From Chryseobacterium populi (GTDB lineage Bacteria > Bacteroidota > Bacteroidia > Flavobacteriales > Weeksellaceae): a stretch of DNA of 64,000 nt. The notes beneath the pieces are model-generated. The model worked only from the letters and a program-made list of their open reading frames with translations, was not told where the DNA came from and did not search any database. Of this stretch, positions 9,370 to 16,758 are shown in pieces (the stretch's first letter is position 1; each line of letters begins with the position of its first letter). Location: contig NZ_AKJY01000003.1 in NCBI RefSeq assembly GCF_000282115.1, positions 114,741 to 178,740 of the forward strand, written 5' to 3'. The translations under genes and the position numbers were made by a program.

Positions 9370-9541
9370 TTATAAATCGTTGAACCATTTGTAAATATCA
9401 ATTTCGGAAGGAATGTGAAGCTTTTTCCGGAGCCTGTTTTTACGGTTTTGAACAGCCTTGGGAGTAAAATAGGTATACGTTGCAATTTCTTTGGTAGATA
9501 CAACGTGAAGCCTTTTAAATCCTATGGTTACTTTATGTTGA
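9370..9541 (-). pseudogene. Remnant of a LuxR-type (GerE) helix-turn-helix regulator, C-terminus only
   Basis: Read on the minus strand, the segment encodes STKEIATYTYFTPKAVQNRK followed by NRLRKKLHIPSEIDIYKWFNDL and a stop at 9370-9372. This is the DNA-binding half of the LuxR-like regulators common in flavobacteria (sensor with C-terminal HTH). The frame is closed upstream by a stop near 9541 and there is no ATG, so at least the whole sensory part is lost. The first residues before STKEIA look corrupted. The piece is too short and startless to be a gene. Confidence 0.7.
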
Positions 9542-9688
9542 TGTTATTTCTGAAATTTATTATCCTAATAGGGTAAGGTTTCAAATTTAATGGAATATTT
9601 CAATTACTTTTTATGATTGTGATCAATGTTTTTCAGTAATTTTAGAGAAAATAATCCCCGGGATGTGGTATCTTGTTATTAGGATGTT

Positions 9689-9874
9689 TGAGAAAATAAA
9701 TTTCTCTTTACTTAAACGAATGAAGACAAAATCCCCTATTCTTTTCAGATTCCTCTGACCCGGCAACAGCTGGCTTCATTTACAGGGCTTTGCGTAGAAA
9801 TGGTAATACGGGTGATAAAAAATATAGAAAAAGAACATCTTTTAAAAATCAGAAACCGGAAAATATTTTACTAA
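9689..9874 (+). pseudogene. Remnant of a Crp/Fnr regulator, C-terminal HTH only
   Basis: From 9716 the + strand reads NEDKIPYSFQIPLTRQQLAS and continues FTGLCVEMVIRVIKNIEKE to RNRKIFY, then a stop at 9872-9874. This is the winged helix-turn-helix of Crp/Fnr proteins of this lineage (consensus IPLTRQQLASLTGL-VETVIR). A further piece in another frame just upstream (INFSLLK) fits the preceding family segment, pointing to a frameshift near 9716. No cNMP-binding domain precedes it. A cNMP-binding half without an HTH lies at 24.15-24.43 kb. Confidence 0.75.
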
Positions 9875-9887
9875 AAAACTAAAAACC

Positions 9888-10355
9888 ATGAACTCACGAA
9901 CTGTAAAGGGAAATCTGTGGATTGCCCGGAAAATAGAGAATGCCTATATTCTAAGCCTTGAAGATAGGGCAAGTATGATCGATACACTGACAGATTTTAT
10001 GCTAAACCAGAAGATCAGAGCCGGAAAAATATCTGGTGTTGGTATTCTCGATAACGCTATCCTGCGTTTCTTTGATCCTTTGTTAAAGAAATATTGGTAT
10101 GGTGAATTGGCAGATTTCATAGAAGTTTATGATATCTCAGGAATTATTTATGAGTTTGAAGGAAAAACTCTCCTGGCTTTGGAAATCAGGTTGGAAAGTG
10201 AAAACCATACCGTATTATCCGGACATCTTATGGATGCAACGGTGTCCGGAAAAGCCGAATTCCTTTTTTATCCTTCAGAAAATAATAATAGCCCTTCTAA
10301 AAATAAGGTAAAGAAGCCAGATCTTACGGATCTTAATTATTGGAGCAGGAATTGA
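9888..10355 (+). CDS. PPC (DUF296) domain protein, degenerate metal site
   Basis: 155 residues, paralogue of 2342-2797 (shared SLTDF/TLTDF, GHLLDA/GHLMDA, EFFFYP/EFLFYP). The first two metal-site histidines are replaced: LHLHITL of the paralogue is LALEIRL here, while the GHL histidine remains. It may have lost metal binding or taken on another role. ATG start 14 bp after the end of the Crp/Fnr remnant. The frame is intact over the full family length, so it is probably still expressed. Confidence 0.75.
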   Translation: MNSRTVKGNLWIARKIENAYILSLEDRASMIDTLTDFMLNQKIRAGKISGVGILDNAILRFFDPLLKKYWYGELADFIEVYDISGIIYEFEGKTLLALEIRLESENHTVLSGHLMDATVSGKAEFLFYPSENNNSPSKNKVKKPDLTDLNYWSRN

Positions 10356-10357
10356 GA

Positions 10358-10942
10358 TTATTCCGAAAACAATATCTTTTTGAATGCTTCGCCGGCCAGG
10401 TGTACCTGTACCGACCAATCATCGGCTGCGTCACTTCCTGCATCATCCGAAATGTATTTCAGGCACAGGAACGGAATGTTTTCTTTCATGGCAATCAGAG
10501 CTAAAGGATAAGCTTCCATATCAACGATATTGTAGCCGGTTTCTGTGTGATCCATTTCGAAGCTGTCTCCGCTTCCGCAGATTCCGGTTTTAAGTTGATC
10601 CATTTTTAAACCGTATTCCAGTACCGGCGGGATTCCGGATAATGGCGTTTCAAATTTCTTGAATCCCAGTCCGCGTACATCCATATCACGCTGGATAAAT
10701 TGGGTACAGCAAATCACTTCTCCTTTATGAAAGCTTTTACTTCCTGCTGAACCCAGGTTAACGATCAGTTTTGGCCGGTTCAGAAGAATTTCTTTTGTTA
10801 AGGCCGATGCCGCATTTACTTTACCGATTCCGGTGATCAATTTATGATTTTCATGAAAAAATTCTCCGGCTTCAGATTCCAGGGCAAAAACAAAAAGGAT
10901 ATCCGAAACTGAATAGACGGATTCATCATTAATTCTTATCAT
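10358..10942 (-). CDS. Nucleoside phosphorylase/nucleosidase family protein (MTA/SAH nucleosidase-like)
   Basis: 194 residues. It shows the purine nucleoside phosphorylase family-1 pattern: TGIGKVNAA near 42-50, VNLGSAGS near 67-74 and the VDMEAYPLA nucleoside-binding motif (Met and Glu for ribose). A late catalytic aspartate lies in SDDAGSDAADDW. Members cleave or phosphorolyse purine nucleosides such as 5'-methylthioadenosine. It converges tail to tail with the PPC gene (2 bp apart). Confidence 0.85.
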   Translation of the reverse strand: MIRINDESVYSVSDILFVFALESEAGEFFHENHKLITGIGKVNAASALTKEILLNRPKLIVNLGSAGSKSFHKGEVICCTQFIQRDMDVRGLGFKKFETPLSGIPPVLEYGLKMDQLKTGICGSGDSFEMDHTETGYNIVDMEAYPLALIAMKENIPFLCLKYISDDAGSDAADDWSVQVHLAGEAFKKILFSE

Positions 10943-10980
10943 TGATCAGCAAATTTTTGTGATGCAAATATAAAAAATTA

Positions 10981-11097
10981 GTTAAGAGTTATGAATTATG
11001 AGTGATAAGTTGGGGCTGGAAGTTGGAGATTTTGATAATGATATTTATAGTTAATACCCATTCCTATCAACTCTTAACTCTTAACTTATAACTCAAA
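10981..11097. repeat. AGTTAT-type intergenic repeat in two opposite copies
   Basis: Degenerate heptamers of the RAGTTAT type run forward at 10981-11010 and inverted at 11068-11097, with about 60 bases between. The same heptamer forms a perfect array at 29993-30069. Lies between the nucleosidase and the MFS gene. Confidence 0.6.
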
Positions 11098-12307
11098 ACT
11101 TACTAAACCTGATGCTGTACAGCGTAATAATCACAGTGATTACCAGAAATAAAGCTCCGATCCAGGGTGTGCTTCCCAATCCTAAAGAAGATGTTACAAT
11201 AAGGCCTCCGGTGTATGAACCAATCGCAATCCCGATGTTGAAAGCTGCAATATTGATTCCTGAAGCTACATCTTCGGTTCCCGGAAGCTCTTTTTCTGCA
11301 ATCTGTACCACCAGAAGCTGTAATCCCGGAACTGTTGCAAAAGATAGAGCTCCAAGGAAAAACAAGGTTATGATACTCAATACCGGACTGTGTACGGTAA
11401 AATAAAATATGAATAATACCAGGCCTTGTGCGATAAACATCCATAACAGGGCTTTCAGAGGGTTTTTATTGGCTACTCTCCCACCGATCAGGTTTCCCAG
11501 GGCGATGGCAATTCCATAGATCAGCAGGATAACGGTTACCAATGATTCTTTCAGTCCCGTAATTTCCTGTAAAACCGGGGAAAGATAGGTGAAAACAACA
11601 AATGTTCCTCCATATCCCATTGCAGTCATTAAGAAGGCAAAAATTAAGCGTTTATTTGCCAGTACTTTCAACTGTTGCTGTAAAGAAGCTGTTTTTCCGT
11701 TTTTTAAATCAGAAGGAACAAGGATCATACTTGCCAGTAACCCGATAATTCCCAGGATAGCAACCCCGATAAAAGTAGCCCTCCAACCGAAATGCTGCCC
11801 GATAAAAGTACCCAGCGGAACACCTGTAACAATGGCAAGGGTAAGCCCGGCAAACATGATGGAAATAGCAGTCGCTCTTTTTTCTTCAGGCACTAATGAC
11901 GCAGCGATAGTAGAGCCTATGGAAAAATAAACCCCATGGGCAAAACCTGTCAGTATCCTCGCAAGAATTAAGGTAATAAATCCGGGAGCTATTGAAGCCA
12001 GCCCGTTTCCGATCACAAATAAAAGCATGATGGAGATCAGAAGAATTTTACGGGGAATTTTCCCTGTAAGCGCAGTAAGTACGGGAGCTCCGATAGCTAC
12101 GCCAATAGCATAAAGGCTTACTAATAATCCTGCTGACGGAATAGATATTCCCAGATCTCCTGCTACTGTCGGTAAAAGGCCTATAATAACGAATTCTGTA
12201 GTTCCGATTCCGAATGCGCTGACGGTTAAAGCCCAAAGTGCTGCCGGCAGTCCTTTTTTTATGACCTTGTTTTCCATGGGAGAGGAAATTTCTTTTTGAT
12301 AATTCAT
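11093..12307 (-). CDS. MFS transporter (DHA1 family, AraJ/sugar-efflux-like)
   Basis: 404 residues with twelve hydrophobic segments. The start of TM1 (ALTVSAFGIGTTEFVIIGLLP) and the loop GKIPRK between TM2 and TM3 are typical of the AraJ/YdhP/NepI exporter group. TM5 contains GVPLGTFIGQHFGWR, the antiporter motif C. It probably exports a drug or sugar-like molecule by proton antiport. A TetR gene starts divergently 185 bp away and is the likely repressor. Confidence 0.88.
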   Translation of the reverse strand: MNYQKEISSPMENKVIKKGLPAALWALTVSAFGIGTTEFVIIGLLPTVAGDLGISIPSAGLLVSLYAIGVAIGAPVLTALTGKIPRKILLISIMLLFVIGNGLASIAPGFITLILARILTGFAHGVYFSIGSTIAASLVPEEKRATAISIMFAGLTLAIVTGVPLGTFIGQHFGWRATFIGVAILGIIGLLASMILVPSDLKNGKTASLQQQLKVLANKRLIFAFLMTAMGYGGTFVVFTYLSPVLQEITGLKESLVTVILLIYGIAIALGNLIGGRVANKNPLKALLWMFIAQGLVLFIFYFTVHSPVLSIITLFFLGALSFATVPGLQLLVVQIAEKELPGTEDVASGINIAAFNIGIAIGSYTGGLIVTSSLGLGSTPWIGALFLVITVIITLYSIRFSKF

Positions 12308-12492
12308 TGTATTCTGTTTTTGATTGTTATTTCAACCCTGCAAATTTCCGATGAAATAATGTATTATAAAAATTACTTAAATAGTAGTTTTATATCAGAA
12401 TAATAATACATAAATAGTTTTTGCTATCTTGGAAAATTTGAAATGACGATAAAAAATTGTTCCTTTGTAAAAAAAGACCAACCGGTATTTTT

Positions 12493-13083
12493 ATGAAAAA
12501 GTCTGAATCCACAAGATTGAATATTCTTCAGAAAGCATTTGACCTGATTTACACAAAAGGATATCAGACCACAAGTGTTGATGAAATTATTGCCACAACC
12601 CAGGTAACAAAAGGAGCTTTTTATTATCATTTCAAAACCAAAGATGAAATGGGACTGGCAATCATTAATGAGCTTCTCAGGCCAACCTTCAAAACAACTT
12701 TTATTGATTCGCTGGAAGCTGCAGTAAACCCGTTAGATAGCATTTATCAATTGATGTATTCCATACTCATGGAAAATGAATTTTTAAAGGTGGAATATGG
12801 ATGCCCGGCTTCTAATTTTACCCAGGAAATGGCTCCATGGAATATTGAATTTACCAAAGCTTTAAATGACCTTTCGCAACAATGGGAGAATACCATGATT
12901 GAATGTATCGAAAAAGGGAAGAAAAACGGAACTGTGAAAAGTAATGTGAATGCTAAAGGCGTTGCAATTTTCGTCATGTCGGGATATTGGGGAATAAGAA
13001 ATTTAGGAAAATTGGAAAACAGCAAGTCAGTTTATCTTGTTTATTTAAAGCAACTTAAGGATTTTTTCCAAACAATGGAATAA
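12493..13083 (+). CDS. TetR/AcrR family transcriptional regulator
   Basis: 196 residues from the ATG at 12493; a TTG 36 bases upstream would add residues that are not family-like. The N-terminal HTH reads ILQKAFDLIYTKGYQTTSVDEI, then TKGAFYYHFKTKDEM, the canonical TetR recognition helix. The C-terminal domain (CPASNFTQEMA, about 95-105) is of the TetR_C_16/YcdC-like sort. It is divergent from an MFS exporter and upstream of a membrane-protein operon that has a 26-bp palindrome in its promoter. Confidence 0.88.
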   Translation: MKKSESTRLNILQKAFDLIYTKGYQTTSVDEIIATTQVTKGAFYYHFKTKDEMGLAIINELLRPTFKTTFIDSLEAAVNPLDSIYQLMYSILMENEFLKVEYGCPASNFTQEMAPWNIEFTKALNDLSQQWENTMIECIEKGKKNGTVKSNVNAKGVAIFVMSGYWGIRNLGKLENSKSVYLVYLKQLKDFFQTME

Positions 13084-13094
13084 TTTTTTTATTC

Positions 13095-13120
13095 AAAAAC
13101 ATACTAATTAGTATGTTTTT
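13095..13120. promoter_or_regulatory. 26-bp perfect palindrome, candidate TetR operator
   Basis: The core CATACTAATTAGTATG extends to 26 perfectly symmetric bases. It lies 12 bp after the TetR stop and 5 bp before a TACTTTTG -7 box (13125-13132, fits TAnnTTTG), so it covers the place where the -33 contacts would be. A repressor bound here would block the next operon. It could also act as a weak terminator for tetR, but its stem is AT-rich and without a real loop. Confidence 0.6.
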
Positions 13121-13124
13121 ATTG

Positions 13125-13132
13125 TACTTTTG
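13125..13132 (+). promoter_or_regulatory. Flavobacterial -7 box before the 13152 operon
   Basis: TACTTTTG matches TAnnTTTG, 20 bp before the ATG at 13152. No clear -33 TTTG at the usual distance; the palindrome occupies that place. Confidence 0.5.
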
Positions 13133-13151
13133 TCATGCATAAAAATAAATC

Positions 13152-13610
13152 ATGTACCAAACCTTAACGTTTTTGCACTCCATCTTTCGCTGGCTGGTTT
13201 TATTAAGCCTTTTATATGCCATATTCAGATCATATAAAGGCTATTCTTCAAGTAGAAAATTTTCAAAAACAGATGATTCGGTAAGACACTGGACGGCAAC
13301 AATTGCTCATATTCAGCTGGTGCTGGGTATTATATTATACTCTCAAAGTCCGGTTATTAAATACTTCTGGAAGAATTTTACTACCGCTAAAGAATCTTTT
13401 GACCTGCTGTTTTTCGGACTGATCCATATTTTCCTGATGCTGTTTTCCATTGTGACCATCACTGTTGGTTCGGCAATGGCCAAACGAAAAACTATGGATA
13501 AAGAGAAGTTTAAAACCATACTGATATGGTTTACAGTGGCTTTAATTATTATTTTCATTGCTATCCCGTGGCCCTTCTCTCCTCTGGCTAACAGACCTTA
13601 TTTCAGATAA
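13152..13610 (+). CDS. Four-helix integral membrane protein, cytochrome B-like (function unknown)
   Basis: 152 residues with four hydrophobic helices (about 8-25, 48-66, 82-105, 122-142). Histidines lie at H9 near the first helix, H46 and H53 near the second and H92 in the third, a layout that could hold haem but proves nothing. Proteins of this kind are annotated as cytochrome B or hypothetical in Chryseobacterium. It is the first gene of a tight + strand run (DUF3817 protein after 2 bp, rhodanese overlapping by 4 bp). Confidence 0.75.
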   Translation: MYQTLTFLHSIFRWLVLLSLLYAIFRSYKGYSSSRKFSKTDDSVRHWTATIAHIQLVLGIILYSQSPVIKYFWKNFTTAKESFDLLFFGLIHIFLMLFSIVTITVGSAMAKRKTMDKEKFKTILIWFTVALIIIFIAIPWPFSPLANRPYFR

Positions 13611-13612
13611 TT

Positions 13613-13915
13613 ATGATACATTTATTACAGTCAAAAACCGGACGTTTACGGATCCTCGCCTTTCTGGAAGGAATTTCATTATTAATATTAATCTTCGTAG
13701 CCGTACCGGTGAAATACTGGATGGGAAACCCTTCTTTTGTAAAACTGATGGGACCTGTTCACGGAACCCTGTTCTTGCTTTTTTTATTCAACACACTGAG
13801 TGTAGGAGTTGAGCAGCAATGGAAATTTAAAGAAACAACCTGGAAAGTGCTTGTTGCATGCTTTATCCCTTTTGGAACTTTTTATATTGACAGAAAAATT
13901 TTGAGTAAATTATGA
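13613..13915 (+). CDS. DUF3817 domain membrane protein
   Basis: 100 residues with three hydrophobic helices. The motifs RILAFLEGISLLIL, VKYWMGNP and GPVHGTLFLLF are diagnostic of DUF3817. Function unknown in all members. Starts 2 bp after the previous stop and overlaps the rhodanese start by 4 bp. Confidence 0.88.
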   Translation: MIHLLQSKTGRLRILAFLEGISLLILIFVAVPVKYWMGNPSFVKLMGPVHGTLFLLFLFNTLSVGVEQQWKFKETTWKVLVACFIPFGTFYIDRKILSKL

Positions 13916-14265
13916 AAAACCTATTAATCGTCTCTGGAATTATCCTTATAATCTATTGTGCTTACCGTGTTTATAAGTATCAGACTCTGGATAACGGCCT
14001 GGACCAACTGATCACGAAAGGTGCCGTTATTCTGGATGTAAGAACGGAGAAAGAATATGAAACAGGCCATATCACCGGCTCGGTAAACATTTCATTAGGA
14101 ACCATCAGAGACAGATATATGGAACTGGATCCTGATAAAACCTATATTACCGTATGCTCACACGGACTTCGAAGCGTAAAGGCTGAGCAGATTTTAAAAG
14201 AAAAAGGTTTTAAGCACGTCTACAATGGTGGTGCATGGAGTGATTTGCAGAAAACTTTAAAATAA
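13912..14265 (+). CDS. Membrane-anchored rhodanese-like protein
   Basis: 117 residues: one N-terminal transmembrane helix (about 3-20), then a single rhodanese domain. DVRTEKEYETGHITGSVNI is the CH2A motif and VCSHGLRS the active loop with catalytic Cys82 and a downstream Arg87. Predicted to face the periplasm if the helix is an anchor. Probably handles sulfane sulfur or a small thiol. Third gene of the palindrome-controlled run. Confidence 0.88.
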   Translation: MKNLLIVSGIILIIYCAYRVYKYQTLDNGLDQLITKGAVILDVRTEKEYETGHITGSVNISLGTIRDRYMELDPDKTYITVCSHGLRSVKAEQILKEKGFKHVYNGGAWSDLQKTLK

Positions 14266-14301
14266 AAATATCGAAAGAGCTAAAAACTTTTTCGATATTA
14301 T
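14266..14301. terminator. Bidirectional terminator between rhodanese and reductase genes
   Basis: AATATCGAAA (14267-14276) pairs with TTTCGATATT (14290-14299), with A/T runs on both sides. The flanking genes converge. Confidence 0.65.
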
Positions 14302-14330
14302 GAATTTTTGACTGAAGGACTTAAATGATC

Positions 14331-14975
14331 TTACATCTTTTGTTTAGCTTCAGCTAAAGTCACTGTTTTCCCTAGGGCACCGAATTCATGCAGGTCACCG
14401 AAAACCTCAATTCTGATCGACTGATCCAATCCACCGATTCTTAACGCATCGAAACCACTGTCCTGGATTAGTTTTTCAACTTCAGGGTCAATACTGGTGT
14501 CATCTGTTGCATAAAACAATACTGATTTTTCAGGACTCTGATAGGCAACGTTTGCTAATGATCCAGCACCCAAAGTACCCAAAGCTTTGGCTAATTTTGC
14601 ATGAGCCGGTAAGAATGCTGCATTGATTTCTCCTGCAGATTCTTTCTCTCCGATAATTTTTTTGAACCCTCCGTTTTCAGCCGGAGCAATAGGATTGGAT
14701 GGGTCTATAATAATTTTTCCTTCCAGATCCGCAGAATATTCTTTGATGAATCCCCCAATGGTCTCAAACGGGATCGCCAGTACAACGATATCTGAATTTT
14801 TTACAGCATTCGGGATGTCACTTGCTTCAGCATTCCATTTTTCAGAAAGTTCTTTTGCTTTTTCTATATTCCGGTCAGCAGCAATAAAGCTGCGGTTAGA
14901 TTTTGCAAGGTTTCCTGCAACAGCCTGTCCTATGTTTCCTAAGCCGATTACGGCTACTTTTGATGATGTTGTCAT
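14331..14975 (-). CDS. NADPH-dependent F420 reductase-like NAD(P)-binding protein
   Basis: 214 residues. The N-terminal Rossmann motif is GLGNIGQAVAGNL (11-23), and the rest follows the short F420-dependent NADP reductase fold (IVVLAIPF, PSNPIAP). Flavobacteria do not make F420, so the partner is probably another substrate; many such genes are annotated as NADPH-dependent oxidoreductases. The Crp/Fnr gene 91 bp upstream on the same strand probably controls it. Confidence 0.82.
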   Translation of the reverse strand: MTTSSKVAVIGLGNIGQAVAGNLAKSNRSFIAADRNIEKAKELSEKWNAEASDIPNAVKNSDIVVLAIPFETIGGFIKEYSADLEGKIIIDPSNPIAPAENGGFKKIIGEKESAGEINAAFLPAHAKLAKALGTLGAGSLANVAYQSPEKSVLFYATDDTSIDPEVEKLIQDSGFDALRIGGLDQSIRIEVFGDLHEFGALGKTVTLAEAKQKM

Positions 14976-15066
14976 AACTATTTCTTTTTAAAATTTATAC
15001 TGCAAATATCTTATGAGAAAAGGTCTCTTTCCAATAAACTGGATCAAGAAACAGCATTGACATGGT

Positions 15067-15675
15067 TTAAGATTTCGGCTTAACAAGCCTGTTTCTCATC
15101 CTGCTGAGAAATTCGGGAGTAATGCCTAAGAAGGAAGCAATCTGAGTCTGCGGAAGGCGATTGGATAAGTGAGCATAGATTTTCATGAAAGAGAGATAGC
15201 GTTCTTCAGCGGTAGAACTTATATTCTGTAATAAACGGTCCTGTAAGGCCACAAAACTGTTTTCAATTAAAATTCTGAATATCCTGTCAAATTTCGGTGC
15301 ACTGGTGTAAAGCCTGATCAGGTTTTCATGACTGATCTGAAGAACCATTGTGTCTTCCAAAGCATCAATATTTAATTCTGACGGCGTTCTTTTATGAAAG
15401 CTTCCTATATCGTTTATCCACCAGTTTTCCGGGGCAAACTGAATAATATGGGTATTCCCTTTTTCATCTACTTTGTACATCCGGAGACAACCGCGGATCA
15501 CAAAATTAAACTGATTGCACAGGTCTCCTTCCTGAAGTACATATTGCCTTCTTCTGTACAGCCTCGATTTGAAAAGCTCTGTTACAAGCATACATTCTTT
15601 ATCGTTTAAAGGAATCAGCTTATTGAAATATTCAATTAATGGTTCTACAGATGCCTGTATCAGATTTTCTTTCAT
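15067..15675 (-). CDS. Crp/Fnr family transcriptional regulator
   Basis: 202 residues. The cNMP-binding domain (about 25-125) has RRRQYVLQEGDLCNQFNFVI; the C-terminal helix-turn-helix reads LPQTQIASFLGITPEFLSRMR, the type found in many stand-alone flavobacterial regulators. It lacks Fnr-like cysteine clusters. It is upstream of the reductase on the same strand and likely regulates it (inference from position). Confidence 0.87.
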   Translation of the reverse strand: MKENLIQASVEPLIEYFNKLIPLNDKECMLVTELFKSRLYRRRQYVLQEGDLCNQFNFVIRGCLRMYKVDEKGNTHIIQFAPENWWINDIGSFHKRTPSELNIDALEDTMVLQISHENLIRLYTSAPKFDRIFRILIENSFVALQDRLLQNISSTAEERYLSFMKIYAHLSNRLPQTQIASFLGITPEFLSRMRNRLVKPKS

Positions 15676-15767
15676 GTGAAGGTTTCTAATAACAAATTTA
15701 CAATTCCTGAATAAATTATGTAATATTTTATAAACTGTTCTGTAATTTTTTAACGGAAACTAAAAAC

Positions 15768-15806
15768 AAATAAGCCGCCTCAAAAGTTGAGACAGCTTAT
15801 TCTATT
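15768..15806. terminator. Hairpin between the Crp/Fnr gene and the phosphatase gene
   Basis: AATAAGC...CTCAA and TTGAG...GCTTATT form a stem with a small internal mismatch; A/T runs flank it. It lies about 120 bp beyond the end of the phosphatase gene (minus strand), so it is most likely its terminator. Confidence 0.5.
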
Positions 15807-15921
15807 TAAATCTAACTGAGTGTGAAAAGTGAATGGTCAATATTTACAATCAACACGTTGGGCAGATATTTAAAAATTGACAGGCGAAGCGAATTGACTA
15901 TTCAATTCACCCCTATCATTC

Positions 15922-16749
15922 CTATTTTGTATATTTCAGTTTCAGGATTGCCACTTCATTAGGCCCGATTCCCATTTCTACCTGGAAAAAATTTTCAACG
16001 CTTCCGTATTTTTTGCTGATCGCTCCGAAGAAATTCCTGATCAGCTCAGGTCTTAATTCCATCTGTTGTTTTATTTCAGCTTCACTCATACCTGCCATTT
16101 TTGAAAGTCCGGAGTACATATTTTTCATGGTAGGGTTTTTAGCTAAATAAAAATTGGAGGCTACGTAATCTTTTTCGATCACATCCTGTGGAACGCCTAA
16201 TATATTCAGTAATAATGCTGTTGCCATCCCGGTCCTGTCACGTCCGCCCGTACAATGGAATAAAAGGGCTTCATCAGGAGGTAATGTCAGCAGCTGTACA
16301 AACAAAGCTCTGTATCTTTCCCCAAAATAAGGTAACCCGCCTTCTCCGTACATATCAAACAGGAAGTTTTTATCTTTTAAAAGTTTGGCCATATCCTGTG
16401 CAGTCGGAAGATTGTTGCTTCCTGCCGGGCACAAAAGATAGGTGGTGTTTTGCGGTAATCTGTCCGGAGCTTTTTTAGCTTCTTCAACACCTCTGAAATC
16501 GACTACTGATGAAATTTTCCTGTCTTTAAAAGTTTTTAAATCCTTGTCGGATAGTTTATCAATAGCATCACTCCTGTATACTTTTCCTAAAATCACTTCT
16601 TTTCCGTCTGTTGTTTTGTACCCTCCCGTATCTCTGAAGTTATAAGCGCCTTCCATTTTTACAACGCGACGGAGACTGTCACTGATCTGTGCATTTGCAG
16701 TTGCTCCCAAAGCAACCATCACGGTCATTGTTAATACTAATTTTTTCAT
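15922..16749 (-). CDS. Exported tyrosine-type phosphatase (Y_phosphatase3 family)
   Basis: 275 residues with a Sec signal peptide (MKKLVLTMTVMVALGATANA, cleavage near 20). The P-loop HCTGGRDRTG has the CX5R catalytic pair C166 and R172; NFRDTGGY near 37-44 and VVDFR near 82 are family motifs. Predicted periplasmic dephosphorylation of a phosphoester; members act on phosphotyrosine, phosphoinositides or inositol phosphates. It begins 9 bp after the TonB receptor gene on the same strand, so the pair probably binds, imports and dephosphorylates one substrate. Confidence 0.87.
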   Translation of the reverse strand: MKKLVLTMTVMVALGATANAQISDSLRRVVKMEGAYNFRDTGGYKTTDGKEVILGKVYRSDAIDKLSDKDLKTFKDRKISSVVDFRGVEEAKKAPDRLPQNTTYLLCPAGSNNLPTAQDMAKLLKDKNFLFDMYGEGGLPYFGERYRALFVQLLTLPPDEALLFHCTGGRDRTGMATALLLNILGVPQDVIEKDYVASNFYLAKNPTMKNMYSGLSKMAGMSEAEIKQQMELRPELIRNFFGAISKKYGSVENFFQVEMGIGPNEVAILKLKYTK

Positions 16750-16758
16750 GTATCTATT

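Noticed and set aside
10129..10311. Second frame within the PPC paralogue gene
   Set aside because: Overlaps a convincing gene and has no recognisable product.
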